Shown: positions 53,133 to 62,150, counted from the stretch's first letter. The stretch: 64,000 nucleotides of DNA from JAICLK01 sp963810525 (GCA_963810525.1 CAWENB010000003.1:806001-870000); one strand, 5' to 3'. Notes: generated from the sequence alone by a model not told the origin. A program made the numbers and translations.

Positions 53133-53384
53133 CTACGCAGCTTGTTGTTCTAACTTTGTCAGACGCTGGTCGAATTCTTTGTCGCGTTCGTCGAGGCGCT
53201 TGTTGCTGTCGTCTATTGCCTCGCCGACTCCGGCGAAGCCGTCGTGCACTTCTGAGCGCAGCTCATCAATTTTAACCTGAAGTTTTGCATCGGATTGTGT
53301 AATCCGAGCATCAAAATTTGCTTCGGACTGCGAAATCCTGGCATCAATAAATTGCTTCAGGTCAGCGAATTGATCGTCATTCAT
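53133..53384 (-). CDS. Small coiled-coil protein
   Basis: 83 residues of heptad-like sequence with imperfect repeats (DARISQSEANF / DARITQSDAKL) and an end rich in Asp/Arg/Gln. Likely an oligomerising rod; partner unknown. TACAAT (53391-53396) ends 6 nt before the ATG. Confidence 0.75.
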   Translation of the reverse strand: MNDDQFADLKQFIDARISQSEANFDARITQSDAKLQVKIDELRSEVHDGFAGVGEAIDDSNKRLDERDKEFDQRLTKLEQQAA

Positions 53385-53721
53385 GCTGTTATTGTACCAA
53401 AAATCTATGCAGCGGCGGGTTTAGATTTATGAAACGGGGGCATTTATAATTTTTAATATTACAATAAGTATGACTTCGATACGCGGTTATCGGACAGGGC
53501 TGAAAGTTAGTATGATGGTCGCATAACATTCGGTTTATGCCGCAACTAGCAGAGCGAACACGATGGCCGCTACCATGTCCTAGACGCTAACTTCGTGATA
53601 TTCAAGTGTCAACCGCAATGTTGCCATGACTAGTAGTGCCATAAATTGACCGCCAAAATGTTTAACAGAAGCTTCTAGTATCGCATAACTATAAATGATT
53701 GCTCGGCCGACAAGAGTTGCC
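53385..53721. other. Intergenic region, possible decayed small membrane gene
   Basis: On the minus strand near 53530-53645 two short hydrophobic frames (MALLVMATLRLTLEYHEVSV and MVAAIVFALLVAA) lie in the same reading frame separated by one TAG. No ribosome site. Rest featureless. Confidence 0.25.
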
Positions 53722-54336
53722 TCACTTCAAAAGGTTTATTTCACCGAGTGCATCAGCGATCACGGCGGCAAGCTGGGCATTCCCTGTTATTGTGCCGGGT
53801 GGTTCCAAATGAAGACTTTTAGAAGGTGTGCCGAACAAGATGGAATTGAATGCGGTGTCGCTAATAGGGCCGAGGCTGACCGTTCCGCAGGGTGCAGTCA
53901 GATTAAGTAAATTTTCTATTGCTACCCGCCCTGCTTCTTCGCAGCTGGCGGTCGCATACTGTACCATGAAATAACTTATAACGCGTGCATATCGCTTATT
54001 GCTAATTTCAGATGGTGGCTCAAGAATGTTGCCTGGAACATACCGGAGATTGTACGGGGCTGATTCTATGAGTTCATTGAACCGGGACATATCGTCACCC
54101 AGAAAACCACCTCGTTCATAACGTATGTCAAAATTAGTCCATGCTATGTCGTGTCTGATATTCGCCATAGTGTGCCCAAGCGTAGAGAGACCGGCACCCA
54201 CATCGATTACTTCAGCGCCGACTGGTATGCTCGCGGAAAAATGTTGAAGACTGCAGAATCCGAGCGAAGGTACTAAAAATTCTGCCGTTCTGGGTGTGGA
54301 TACGCCGATGTGAATATCGGCATCCTCGAGTGACAT
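53722..54336 (-). CDS. Probable SAM-dependent methyltransferase
   Basis: 204 residues. Motif I VIDVGAGLSTLGHTM and motif II NFDIRYER fit class I methyltransferases; SYFMVQYA could be motif IV. Substrate unknown. Promoter TTGATG-N17-TATAGT ends 6 nt before the ATG. Confidence 0.65.
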   Translation of the reverse strand: MSLEDADIHIGVSTPRTAEFLVPSLGFCSLQHFSASIPVGAEVIDVGAGLSTLGHTMANIRHDIAWTNFDIRYERGGFLGDDMSRFNELIESAPYNLRYVPGNILEPPSEISNKRYARVISYFMVQYATASCEEAGRVAIENLLNLTAPCGTVSLGPISDTAFNSILFGTPSKSLHLEPPGTITGNAQLAAVIADALGEINLLK

Positions 54337-54468
54337 AGATAAACTATAATATAAAATAGGGTAATCATCAAATGCGGCAACCCAAGCGATAATGAAACAA
54401 GTGGAAGCTGTGAAATCTGATTAAAGCAAAAATCAAGGACGGGCTATAGGTTGCGTTATGCTAGTGGC

Positions 54469-55539
54469 ATGGATATTGTTGCGACCCGGCTTTACAACCA
54501 ATACCTGGCGCGCGAGCCACTGGCTACGGTTGAGAGAGTTGTGTCGCACTTTGGCGCAGTGCAGGCGCAGGATTATTACGGTGCTTCGTGGGCGCTGTCT
54601 TTGCGGTTGAGCGACGCCTCCAAAGCTGATGTTGACGAATCCTTTAACGCCGGCCGGATTTTACGTACGCACGTGTTACGGCCAACGTGGCATTTCGTGC
54701 TGCCCGAAGACATCCGCTGGATGATTGAGCTTACGGCTCCGCGTATCAAGCAGGCGATGAGCTACTACAATCGCAAGCTGGAACTCGACGAAACCTTCTT
54801 TGTTCGAAGCCACAGCATTATTACCAATGCCCTGGCGGAGTGCCGGTTTCTAACGCGAGCTGAGCTAGCCCAAGCACTGGCAAGGTGCGGCATCGAGGCC
54901 AACGGCCAACGGCTCGGCCATATGGTAATGCAGGCCGAAATCGATGGTCTGATTTGCAGCGGCCCGTTACGGGGCAAGCAGTTTACCTATGCGCTTATTG
55001 ATGAACGCATACCCAACGCCAGGGATCTCGGCCGAGACGAGTCACTCGCTCTGTTAGCCACGCGCTATTTCACGAGCCACGGTCCGGCCACTCTGCGGGA
55101 TTTTACTTGGTGGTCCGGCCTGACGGCGGCGGACGCAAAACTTGCGCTGGACTTTGCCAAAAGGCAGCTGCACAGTGAACTGCTTAACGGAAAAAAGTAC
55201 TGGTTTGACGGCGAGCTTTTTGTGGGGCTTAAACGACCACAGATTTTATTGCTGTCGGTTTACGACGAATACGTCATTGCTTACCAGGATTACGGCCCGA
55301 TTTTTATAGATAAAATAAAATCACTTACCAATATCTTCGGCAACGCTCGGCTGGATTACGTCATCGTCAAAGACGGACTGGTTGTAGGCACCTGGCATCG
55401 ACGGCTGGGCACAAAAAGGATTACTATCGAAATTAAACTGGAAATTGAACTTCAGCGCGAAGATCACAAGCTCTTGCGAGCGGCAATCGATTGTTATGGT
55501 AGATTCCTCAATCTCCCGGTAGAAGTTATCGAAGGATAG
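54469..55539 (+). CDS. Winged-helix DNA-binding protein, HTH_42 (YcaQ/AlkX-like)
   Basis: 356 residues. Start DIVATRLYNQYLAREP and the marks VGAVQAQDYYG-like (HFGAVQAQDYYGASWALSLR), HVLRPTWHFVLPEDIRWM and RDFTWWSGLTAADAK are those of the winged-helix family that includes DNA crosslink glycosylases. The AlkX/AlkZ catalytic QxQ/QxD is seen as QAQD, so a glycosylase role is plausible but not proven. ATG at 54469 preferred since TATGCT (54457-54462) is 6 nt before it. Confidence 0.82.
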   Translation: MDIVATRLYNQYLAREPLATVERVVSHFGAVQAQDYYGASWALSLRLSDASKADVDESFNAGRILRTHVLRPTWHFVLPEDIRWMIELTAPRIKQAMSYYNRKLELDETFFVRSHSIITNALAECRFLTRAELAQALARCGIEANGQRLGHMVMQAEIDGLICSGPLRGKQFTYALIDERIPNARDLGRDESLALLATRYFTSHGPATLRDFTWWSGLTAADAKLALDFAKRQLHSELLNGKKYWFDGELFVGLKRPQILLLSVYDEYVIAYQDYGPIFIDKIKSLTNIFGNARLDYVIVKDGLVVGTWHRRLGTKRITIEIKLEIELQREDHKLLRAAIDCYGRFLNLPVEVIEG

Positions 55540-55556
55540 CGTTACAAAAAGCAGCT

Positions 55557-56015
55557 TCAAGCCGTTTCTGGTGCGGCAATGCTTTGCGTGGCGCTGGTGT
55601 CGGTAGCTTTGCCTAGAATGGTGATGAGCTGTTCGGTTTCCTTTTCGCTCAGCTGATCCAAATGGGGTAAACGAGCGCTGGTGGTAATCTCAAGGAATTT
55701 ATCGCGCAGAGCCAGACCCTTGTCGGTGAGCTTGACCGTTTTGAGGCGCCGGTCGTGCGCCGCTTCTTTGCGCTCCACTAAGCCCTCGTGCACAAGTTGC
55801 TCCACGATACCGGTGACATTTGACGGGTCGCAGCTCATGAAAGCCGATAGCGACTTCATGGGCACCGGTTGATTAGGTTCCAGTAGACAGAGGGTCAAGG
55901 CCGGCATCATGGTAATGTTGTTGTTCTCGGCAATTTGCATGATGGCATACTTCCCCTTCATGGACGAGCGGATGATGAGGAGGCTGAGCTGGTCTTGTAA
56001 TTGCTTACTTATCAT
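55557..56015 (-). CDS. MarR-family regulator divergent from an MFS pump
   Basis: 152 residues: MKSLSAFMSCDPSNVTGIVE and QLVHEGLVERKEAAHDRRLKT make up the winged helix. Divergent from the MFS gene with overlapping promoters, so it probably represses both. TACAAT ends 6 nt before the ATG at 56015; the upstream in-frame ATG would overlap that -10. Confidence 0.88.
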   Translation of the reverse strand: MISKQLQDQLSLLIIRSSMKGKYAIMQIAENNNITMMPALTLCLLEPNQPVPMKSLSAFMSCDPSNVTGIVEQLVHEGLVERKEAAHDRRLKTVKLTDKGLALRDKFLEITTSARLPHLDQLSEKETEQLITILGKATDTSATQSIAAPETA

Positions 56016-56021
56016 GGTCTC

Positions 56022-56073
56022 ATTGTACACCTAAATAAAAAGTTTGACAATATAAAACGTTGAGATTTATTAT
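56022..56073. promoter_or_regulatory. Overlapping divergent promoters of marR and MFS genes
   Basis: Minus: TTGTCA (56045-56050), 17 bp, TACAAT (56022-56027). Plus: TTGACA (56044-56049), 18 bp, TATTAT (56068-56073). The two -35 boxes occupy the same bases, so the promoters compete and a repressor here would silence both. Confidence 0.6.
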
Positions 56074-56110
56074 TAGTTGAGAAAGCTAAATAATTGATGG
56101 AGGATAACTT

Positions 56111-57559
56111 ATGAACACGCAATCCAAATGGCTCACCTTCGTTCTTGTGGCGATTGCCCAGTTCATGGTCGTATTGGACTCGGCTATTACGAATGTCGCA
56201 CTGCCGGCGATACAACGACAACTTCACTTCAGTACTAGCTCGCTGCAATGGGTGGTTACTGCCTATGCGCTCACTTTCGGCGGTTTTTTACTGCTCGGCG
56301 GCCGGGCAGCTGACTTGTTTGGACGCCGACGTACGTTACTCACCGGTATGTCGGCATTCACGACCATTTCGCTGTTAATTGGGCTGTCGCACACGCCGGC
56401 GCAGCTCATTGTCTTGCGGGCGCTGCAGGGCATGGCCGCCGCTTTCATGTCACCATCGGCGCTGTCAATTGTGCTGATAACATTTAAGGACGGTCCGGCG
56501 CGTAATCGGGCGTTGAGTTATTGGACGCTCGTTGCTACCGGTGGCGCGGCCTTGGGATTAATGCTGGGCGGCGCGTTGACGCAATACTTTGGCTGGCGCT
56601 GGAATTTCTTTATTAACGTGCCGATTGGTATTGTCATGACGGCGCTTATTTCGCGATTCGTACTTGAGCACGAGCACGAGGAAAACCAAAAAGATCTGGA
56701 TATCTCAGGAGCATCGCTCATTACCAGTAGTTTAATGCTGCTGGTGTTGGCCTTTAGTCAGGCGCCGCTCTGGGGCTGGACGAGTCTGAGTACTATATCG
56801 GCCCTGCTCACGGCGGTGTTGCTGCTCGCAGGGTTTATTGTAAACGAAGCACGGGTTAAACGGCCGCTCATGCCGCTTAGTATTTTTAGGGTACGCAACG
56901 TTCGGGGTGCGAATTTAATCATGGCGCCGCTGTACGCCAGTATGCTCGGTACTTTCTTTCTGCTTACGCTCTACATTCAAGACGTGATGCACTTTTCGCC
57001 GGTGCTGACCGGGCTTGGCTTCCTGCCCTTTCCCGTAACGCTTGCTCTAATGTCGACGCGCATGCCCCGACTCGTGCAGCGCTACGGTTTTAAGCGGTTT
57101 CTCGTGCTAGGCCCGTTGGTTATAGGCGCCGGCCTGATGTGGGCGAGCCAACTTCATGGCGATAGTACTTACTGGTTTGGCGTTTTGCCGGCCGCGCTGC
57201 TAATGCCGCTCGGTATTGGAATGACGATGATGCCGACCATCGCAGCTGCCACCTCGGGCGTGCCATCGCAAGAATCCGGTATCGCGTCGGGGCTCATCAG
57301 TACCTCGCAGCAAATGGGCGGGGCGTTGGGTTTGTCGATCCTTTCAGGCGTCGCCACTTCGGTTGCCGCTGCTAATGTGCGCCTTGGTGGTACGAACGCG
57401 GCGATCCAGGGCTACCATGTCGCATTCCTGGTGGCTACGACCTTCATGGTGCTTGCCTCGCTCATAGCGCTACTCATCATCCGTAGCCCGCGACACCCGG
57501 CAGCCGATGCGCCAGAGCCATTCCATAATCCTCAGCTACAGTCGTCGATAGGCCACTAG
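56111..57559 (+). CDS. DHA2-family MFS drug efflux transporter
   Basis: 482 residues, 14 helices. Motif A LGGRAADLFGRRRTLLTG, motif C region GGAALGLMLGGALTQ, and DSAITNVALPAIQR in helix 1. EmrB/QacA-type drug/proton antiporter. GGAGG precedes the ATG. It is intact, unlike the IS-split relative at 39-42 kb. Confidence 0.92.
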   Translation: MNTQSKWLTFVLVAIAQFMVVLDSAITNVALPAIQRQLHFSTSSLQWVVTAYALTFGGFLLLGGRAADLFGRRRTLLTGMSAFTTISLLIGLSHTPAQLIVLRALQGMAAAFMSPSALSIVLITFKDGPARNRALSYWTLVATGGAALGLMLGGALTQYFGWRWNFFINVPIGIVMTALISRFVLEHEHEENQKDLDISGASLITSSLMLLVLAFSQAPLWGWTSLSTISALLTAVLLLAGFIVNEARVKRPLMPLSIFRVRNVRGANLIMAPLYASMLGTFFLLTLYIQDVMHFSPVLTGLGFLPFPVTLALMSTRMPRLVQRYGFKRFLVLGPLVIGAGLMWASQLHGDSTYWFGVLPAALLMPLGIGMTMMPTIAAATSGVPSQESGIASGLISTSQQMGGALGLSILSGVATSVAAANVRLGGTNAAIQGYHVAFLVATTFMVLASLIALLIIRSPRHPAADAPEPFHNPQLQSSIGH

Positions 57560-57706
57560 AAAAACTAGAAATAGGCTCACTGACTCAAGAGAGTCAATTA
57601 CGTGATTCTTGGTTCACGATATCTAATACTGCATTTTGAACTTGCGAAGTCAATTCGAGCTGCGAGATCGCTGCCCCAATATTGTTCACGGTTTTTACTG
57701 ACACAA

Positions 57707-58267
57707 TTAGCGACTTGCCTGTGTAGGCTCGAGGAGTACTCCGTTTCTGGATACGGAGGGCTCGGTGCAGAGGTTGCGGTTCCAGCAGCACGGCCTTCGC
57801 TCGCCACTCGCGAGCTTCGAGATCGCTACCCTTATACGTCGATCGCGTGTTTCGGAATTGTTGGTTGCTCGTGACCAGCGGATCCATTCCCAGCGTGCCA
57901 TGGGAGTAATGCGTTGCCACAGGTCATGCGCCTGCGGTGCGGCTGCGAGAGCATGCTTCAAATCCGCCGGTACGTCGGGTTCCGGCCATTCCTTGATGGT
58001 CTTCATGGTCACCTTCACCGTATCGTCGGCGTTCGCACGAATCGATGCGCCAAGTTTATCATCTAGCCTGAACCAGTGACTCCACTTGCCGTCAGGTTCG
58101 AGCGGCGTTTGAAACTCTAAACCGTTGATAGCCCCATCCACGAAGACCTGGCCCCGCGAGGGAAGTTTCGCGCTTGCATCTTTTGGCAGCTGGATGATGG
58201 CCCACGTACCAATTTTAATAAGCTTGGCTTGGAAATGAATCGTCGGCATTTTCTCTGGTGTTCTCAT
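57707..58267 (-). CDS. YdeI/OmpD-associated family protein with DUF1905 domain
   Basis: 186 residues. The DUF1905 part (IHFQAKLIKIGTWAIIQLPK, LEPDGKWSHWFRLDD) is followed by the YdeI C-terminal signature PMARWEWIRWSRATNN and ERRPCCWNRNLCTEP with its Cys pair. Function uncertain. TAAAAT (58276-58281) ends 8 nt before the ATG. Confidence 0.85.
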   Translation of the reverse strand: MRTPEKMPTIHFQAKLIKIGTWAIIQLPKDASAKLPSRGQVFVDGAINGLEFQTPLEPDGKWSHWFRLDDKLGASIRANADDTVKVTMKTIKEWPEPDVPADLKHALAAAPQAHDLWQRITPMARWEWIRWSRATNNSETRDRRIRVAISKLASGERRPCCWNRNLCTEPSVSRNGVLLEPTQASR

Positions 58268-58310
58268 AATACTTTATTTTACCAAGTACTAATCTCATGT
58301 GATACGCCGG

Positions 58311-58676
58311 TTAGCTCACCGCTTTTCTAACTAGTGCGGCGATCATTGCTTCGTCAGCGGCGGCCAATTCCTTAATCGCGAAGTATATCGGCCACACGGA
58401 ACCATCGTCGAGATTCGCCGCGTCATTAAAGCCGAGCGTCATGAACCGTTCGCCAAACTTCTGCCTGCTGCGGAAAAAACAGATTACCTTATTGCCATTG
58501 GAGTACGCCGGCATTCCGTACCAGGTTCTCGGCAGTAGGTCCGGGGCGTTTGTCTTGATGATGGTATGTAACCGTTCGCTGACTGCGCGATCCGGTTCCG
58601 GCATCGCGGCAATCGCTGCGAGCACCTCATTCTCGCCTTCGGCTCGCTTTGCTGCTGTTTTGTCGTTTGTTGGCAT
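58311..58676 (-). CDS. DUF1801 family protein
   Basis: 121 residues: IIKTNAPDLLPRTWYGMPAY and VICFFRSRQKFGERFMTLGF mark the DUF1801/YdhG-like family, some of which are called iron chaperones. AAAGGAT precedes the ATG; the VOC remnant lies just upstream on the same strand. Confidence 0.82.
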   Translation of the reverse strand: MPTNDKTAAKRAEGENEVLAAIAAMPEPDRAVSERLHTIIKTNAPDLLPRTWYGMPAYSNGNKVICFFRSRQKFGERFMTLGFNDAANLDDGSVWPIYFAIKELAAADEAMIAALVRKAVS

Positions 58677-58713
58677 AGGGCATCCTTTCTGTGGTTATTG
58701 GCGTTCGAGCGGT

Positions 58714-58892
58714 TTATTTCTTCTCGAAGAAGACTATCAAATAACCGCTCGGATCACGTAAAGCAAATTCAAAGTGGTCCTTGATGGTTTTCGCAGTTCG
58801 CTTTCTGGTTTGTTGCCGGCCATGACGGCTACCTTATAGAATTTGTCAATATCGACGCTGTAAACGAGTGCCGAGTCGCTCTTGGGCTTCAT
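58714..58892 (-). pseudogene. Decayed VOC-family gene
   Basis: AAGGAG and ATG open a frame MKPKSDSALVYSVDIDKFYK, which after about 34 codons changes frame to DHFEFALRDPSGYLIVFFEKK, a typical VOC C-terminus. At 179 nt it is about half the usual length and not a multiple of three, so it has an internal deletion with frameshift. Confidence 0.65.
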
Positions 58893-58901
58893 GCCTGCTC
58901 C

Positions 58902-58942
58902 TTGAGTAATGTGAAGTAATGTCGTATAATCAAGTTACTTGA
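58902..58942 (+). promoter_or_regulatory. Promoter and operator candidate of the third marR gene
   Basis: TTGAGT (58902-58907), 17 bp, TATAAT (58925-58930), then the palindrome TCAAG-TTA-CTTGA (58930-58942) over the start site. It fits autorepression, and perhaps control of the leftward VOC remnant. Confidence 0.55.
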
Positions 58943-58972
58943 AATTAAAGTTAATGTCAATGTGATTCTGTC

Positions 58973-59431
58973 ATGAAATCGAAACAGGAACTGGAAATGA
59001 ATGTACTTATGGCCGCTCGGGATCAGGGCATCAGCTCTGTACTATTTCGTAACGCCATGGGTAGGAAACTCAGCCTCAACATTACTGATTCGGAGTGCCT
59101 GAGCCTGGTAACTATCAAAGGCACCTCGACACCAACGGAACTCGCCCGCTACACCGGCCTGACGACCGGCTCAACGACTGCTATGCTCGATAGACTTGAA
59201 AAGGCCAAGTTTATTACGCGCAAGCCCAATCCAAGTGATCGGCGCGGCGTGCTGATTGAGGTCAACGAGCGGTCAAGAAATATCATCGATCCGTTAGTTG
59301 CGGATATTCAAAAGGCGCACAAGCAACTCCTGTCTAGCTATTCCCCGAAAGAGCTCGAAATAATCGCTGACTTTTTGACACGATTTACGGAAAACGTGAA
59401 AGAACAAACAAAAAAGATTGAAGAGATATAG
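58973..59431 (+). CDS. MarR-family regulator
   Basis: 152 residues; winged helix GTSTPTELARYTGLTTGSTT and MLDRLEKAKFITRKPNPSDRRG. Leader of about 35 nt without a Shine-Dalgarno. Its former target may be the decayed VOC gene next to it. Confidence 0.9.
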   Translation: MKSKQELEMNVLMAARDQGISSVLFRNAMGRKLSLNITDSECLSLVTIKGTSTPTELARYTGLTTGSTTAMLDRLEKAKFITRKPNPSDRRGVLIEVNERSRNIIDPLVADIQKAHKQLLSSYSPKELEIIADFLTRFTENVKEQTKKIEEI

Positions 59432-59475
59432 CTTTCTCAATCTCCTAAAGCCTCTAAGTTTATTTGGGCTGACTA

Positions 59476-59616
59476 ATGCGGATTGCTCCATGGGAAATAC
59501 CTATAACCGTAGTCGCTGCGTGGTGGAATGAAGCCATAGTCGGCATCGTCTTGGTGGCATTGGCCTGGAGTGTCGTCGCAATAGCAAATGGCCATCGTGT
59601 TGTGGTTGGCATTTAA
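59476..59616 (+). CDS. Possible 46-residue membrane protein
   Basis: MRIAPWEIPITVVAAWWNEA then IVGIVLVALAWSVVAIANGH: one hydrophobic helix in 46 residues, 45 nt after the marR gene. No ribosome site; a TTTATT hexamer lies 11 nt upstream. Confidence 0.35.
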   Translation: MRIAPWEIPITVVAAWWNEAIVGIVLVALAWSVVAIANGHRVVVGI

Positions 59617-59761
59617 GAATTAAGAAGCTGTTTTTTAATATTATTACTATCAGCTAACATGCAGGAGGAAAACGACATAGCAAAACTATAATTACCCTGA
59701 TTAGTTACGCTTGTTCATCGGAATAATCAAGGCAGGTGCTAGGGTTGGCTTCATAAGGACG

Positions 59762-60256
59762 TTAGGGAATGAACTTGATACGCACTCTCGTGCCGTCATG
59801 GCCCGGGCTTGGCGAAGAATGCCAACAGCTGCCCGGTACAAAGACCAGCTCTCCGGGCTGGGCTTGCACAGGGTTGTTTCCCTCCTTGTCGGTATAAAAC
59901 ACGGTGGGCTCGTCAGTGGAATAGACGTAAAAGCCTTCCGCATAGCCGTCCGGGTGAATGCCTATCGAATGGGTAGAAAAGCTTTCTGGTACGCCTGACT
60001 GGAATTGTTCTCTGAGAATCGATACATCGATGCGATGGCAGGGATGATTCTGGCGAACTTTTGTAAGCATTCCTTGTAGACCGCCATCGAAATTGACTTC
60101 GTTTAATACGCCTGGGTGGACGCTAAAGTCCGTACTCTGGTATTCCATAAGCTCGGGCGCATAAAATACGCCTACTACCCTGGCCCCACCGGGTAAAGTG
60201 CTTCCCGTTTCAGGAGAGTCGTTCCGTATATGTAAGTCGATATCGGGCTGGAGCAT
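59762..60256 (-). CDS. Double-stranded beta-helix protein, oxygenase- or cupin-like
   Basis: 164 residues. C-terminal half has SIGIHPDGYAEGFYVYSTDE, then PGELVFVPGSCWHSSPSP and RVRIKFIP: His/Asp, distal His and Arg in the order of iron(II)/2-oxoglutarate enzymes. Metal binding is inferred. It diverges from the next gene, which has a similar fold. Confidence 0.5.
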   Translation of the reverse strand: MLQPDIDLHIRNDSPETGSTLPGGARVVGVFYAPELMEYQSTDFSVHPGVLNEVNFDGGLQGMLTKVRQNHPCHRIDVSILREQFQSGVPESFSTHSIGIHPDGYAEGFYVYSTDEPTVFYTDKEGNNPVQAQPGELVFVPGSCWHSSPSPGHDGTRVRIKFIP

Positions 60257-60430
60257 GGCTGATAGTTATGGATTTAGGCAGTGTGCCCAGTAATTGGAGA
60301 GCGCATGTATTTGGTCCATCCAAGTACGAGCTAATAGCTAAAAATATATTAAAGCATATAAACCTACTTATCACAAAATCTACTTTCCGATGGGTTGAAA
60401 TCATGACATAGCATAGTATAGTAAATCCAT

Positions 60431-61096
60431 ATGGGAGCACGTATATTTAGTGAAGGTATGCCGCAAGACTTGGTGGCGCCGATGTTCAATAATGGTTATG
60501 CAATTAAGCCAGGTATGGTCGATGAGGATTTTGCCGCAGATCTTTTTGCCGAACTCCTCGCCAACGGCCAATACTGCGTCGGTGAAGCCGAACGAGGGAC
60601 AGGGCCCGGAGTATTCCACAATCCTAGTATTTTGAAGTACCTTGGTGGTATGCCTCTTCTTCGTGAATATCGCCACACGCTCAATGAGGCAATTACTGAT
60701 GTTTCCGGATATTCCCGTGAACACCTGACCTACTTAACTGTACGTGCCTGTCCGGTTGGCGAAATGTCGACTCGTATCCACCGAAATGATCGAAAAGCCG
60801 GCCCTTGGCTGGTTGCGTTAACCGTGGCCAGTAGAGGTTCTTTCGGTATTTATCCCGATTCGTTACTTGCCCCTGGTGATGAGATTCCGCTCCTTGGCAA
60901 TGACAGAGATCCCGAGACATTGGCTTGGTCAGAAATGGGAGCTGGCGACGCCTGGGGTATTTACTCCAGAGAATGGAGTGCCCCGCATGCTGGCGGCCCG
61001 AATTCCAGCCCTGATCCCAAGGTTTTGGTATTGCTGTATGGCTGGAACGTCATAGACCATTATCCTCATCGGACTAAAGCGCAAGCTCAGTACTAA
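60431..61096 (+). CDS. Probable 2-oxoglutarate/Fe(II)-oxygenase-like protein
   Basis: 221 residues. TRIHRNDRKAGPWLVALTVA and GIYSREWSAPHAGGP with YGWNVIDHYPHR fit a beta-helix with His-x-x-Asp and distal His ligands, but a close family is not recognised. Promoter TTGAAA-N16-TATAGT ends 8 nt before the ATG. Confidence 0.55.
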   Translation: MGARIFSEGMPQDLVAPMFNNGYAIKPGMVDEDFAADLFAELLANGQYCVGEAERGTGPGVFHNPSILKYLGGMPLLREYRHTLNEAITDVSGYSREHLTYLTVRACPVGEMSTRIHRNDRKAGPWLVALTVASRGSFGIYPDSLLAPGDEIPLLGNDRDPETLAWSEMGAGDAWGIYSREWSAPHAGGPNSSPDPKVLVLLYGWNVIDHYPHRTKAQAQY

Positions 61097-61296
61097 AATT
61101 TAGGCCGAAAGTTGCCTCCTTGCGGACGAGCTCCGCAACTTTAAAGGTCAATTGAAGCTACGGTCCAAAAGTAGGCTTATTACTGGTATGAGAGTATAAT
61201 TAGTAATACAGCGCATCTTTTAAATAGAAGCTTTTGCAAGCAAAGTTATTGCTCCCAAACCAGAGACTCGCGTAATCAGGAGTTAGGGGCAATGAC

Positions 61297-61476
61297 ATGC
61301 AACAAAATGACGTAAACCAAAAGAAATTCAACATAAGGTTAGAGGAAATTGACACCGCTAACTTCAAAGAAGAGGTTATCTTAGCATTAAAGGTTGATCA
61401 GTTTAAGCGGTCTAAATTTGTTCAAATGTCTGAGAAGACCAAAACTTCAGCCAAAAGCGGGGTTAAAAATGGGTAA
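61297..61476 (+). CDS. Small 59-residue basic protein, first gene of a pair
   Basis: MQQNDVNQKKFNIRLEEIDT, then a Lys-rich end. AGGGG precedes the ATG and TATAAT (61195-61200) lies about 100 nt upstream, so this unit has a true leader. It overlaps the next gene by 8 nt (ATGGGTAA), which supports both being real. Function unknown. Confidence 0.55.
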   Translation: MQQNDVNQKKFNIRLEEIDTANFKEEVILALKVDQFKRSKFVQMSEKTKTSAKSGVKNG

Positions 61477-61999
61477 TTACATGCAAGAAACTCTCGGTAG
61501 GTATACCGTTTCCCGTTTTATCAAAGAGCAGACTGAAAGAAGTGCTGTCGTGTCGCCACTAAAGAGATTAATGGTGGATCGAAAAAAACATACGGCCAGT
61601 TTAGCGGCACTCACAACAGGATCGACCGAGAATCTATTTTCTGCGCATACTGTTTTCCCTTTCGTTTTAATTCCGGATACATTAAAAATTGATCGGCAAA
61701 AGCTAACTATTGTTCATAATGACTTTATTAGAGCATCTCATACTGTCAGTATAAGACTCAAAGATTTACGAAATGTACAGTCCGATATCGGCCCACTGTT
61801 CGGGTCAATTACACTCACTTCGCAGCACTTTTTAAACAATACGCAGACGATTAAGTATATTAAACGTAAAGACATAATTGAAGCTCAGAGGCTGCTTCAA
61901 GGCTTTATGATTGCCCATAGGGCACAAATTGATACCAATAATATAGAGCATGAAGAACTTAAGGCACTCCTGAATAAATTGGGCCAGGAGAATTTATAA
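61469..61999 (+). CDS. PH-like orphan protein
   Basis: 176 residues. The middle (FPFVLIPDTLKIDRQKLTIV, IRLKDLRNVQSDIGPLFGSI) resembles bacterial PH-like domains; a C-terminal helix (DIIEAQRLLQGFMIAHRAQ) follows. The start is the ATG that overlaps the stop of the upstream small gene. Confidence 0.6.
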   Translation: MGNYMQETLGRYTVSRFIKEQTERSAVVSPLKRLMVDRKKHTASLAALTTGSTENLFSAHTVFPFVLIPDTLKIDRQKLTIVHNDFIRASHTVSIRLKDLRNVQSDIGPLFGSITLTSQHFLNNTQTIKYIKRKDIIEAQRLLQGFMIAHRAQIDTNNIEHEELKALLNKLGQENL

Positions 62000-62075
62000 A
62001 AATCTAAAGTTATACATGTCAAACGTGGTTCGGCGAGCGGGTCTTGAACGTCCGCCTGATATCGGATTGACCTGC

Positions 62076-62135
62076 CTAAGATTTAATTTGCCTTGGCTTC
62101 TTGGTTTCTTTTCTGGGCGACTTGCCTTTACTCAT
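62076..62135 (-). CDS. Possible 19-residue basic microprotein
   Basis: MSKGKSPRKETKKPRQIKS with AAAGGA as ribosome site. It resembles short MSKG...KKP proteins found in many bacteria. Lies just after the gene at 62151 on the same strand, so it may be the last gene of that operon. Confidence 0.45.
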   Translation of the reverse strand: MSKGKSPRKETKKPRQIKS

Positions 62136-62150
62136 GAATGTATCCTTTCA

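Noticed and set aside
57594..57920. Frames overlapping the end of the YdeI-like gene
   Set aside because: The YdeI/DUF1905 signature lies in a different frame over the same bases.
61111..61145. Hairpin TTGCGG/CCGCAA after the gene ending at 61096 as terminator
   Set aside because: No T-run follows; kept only as a possible weak structure.
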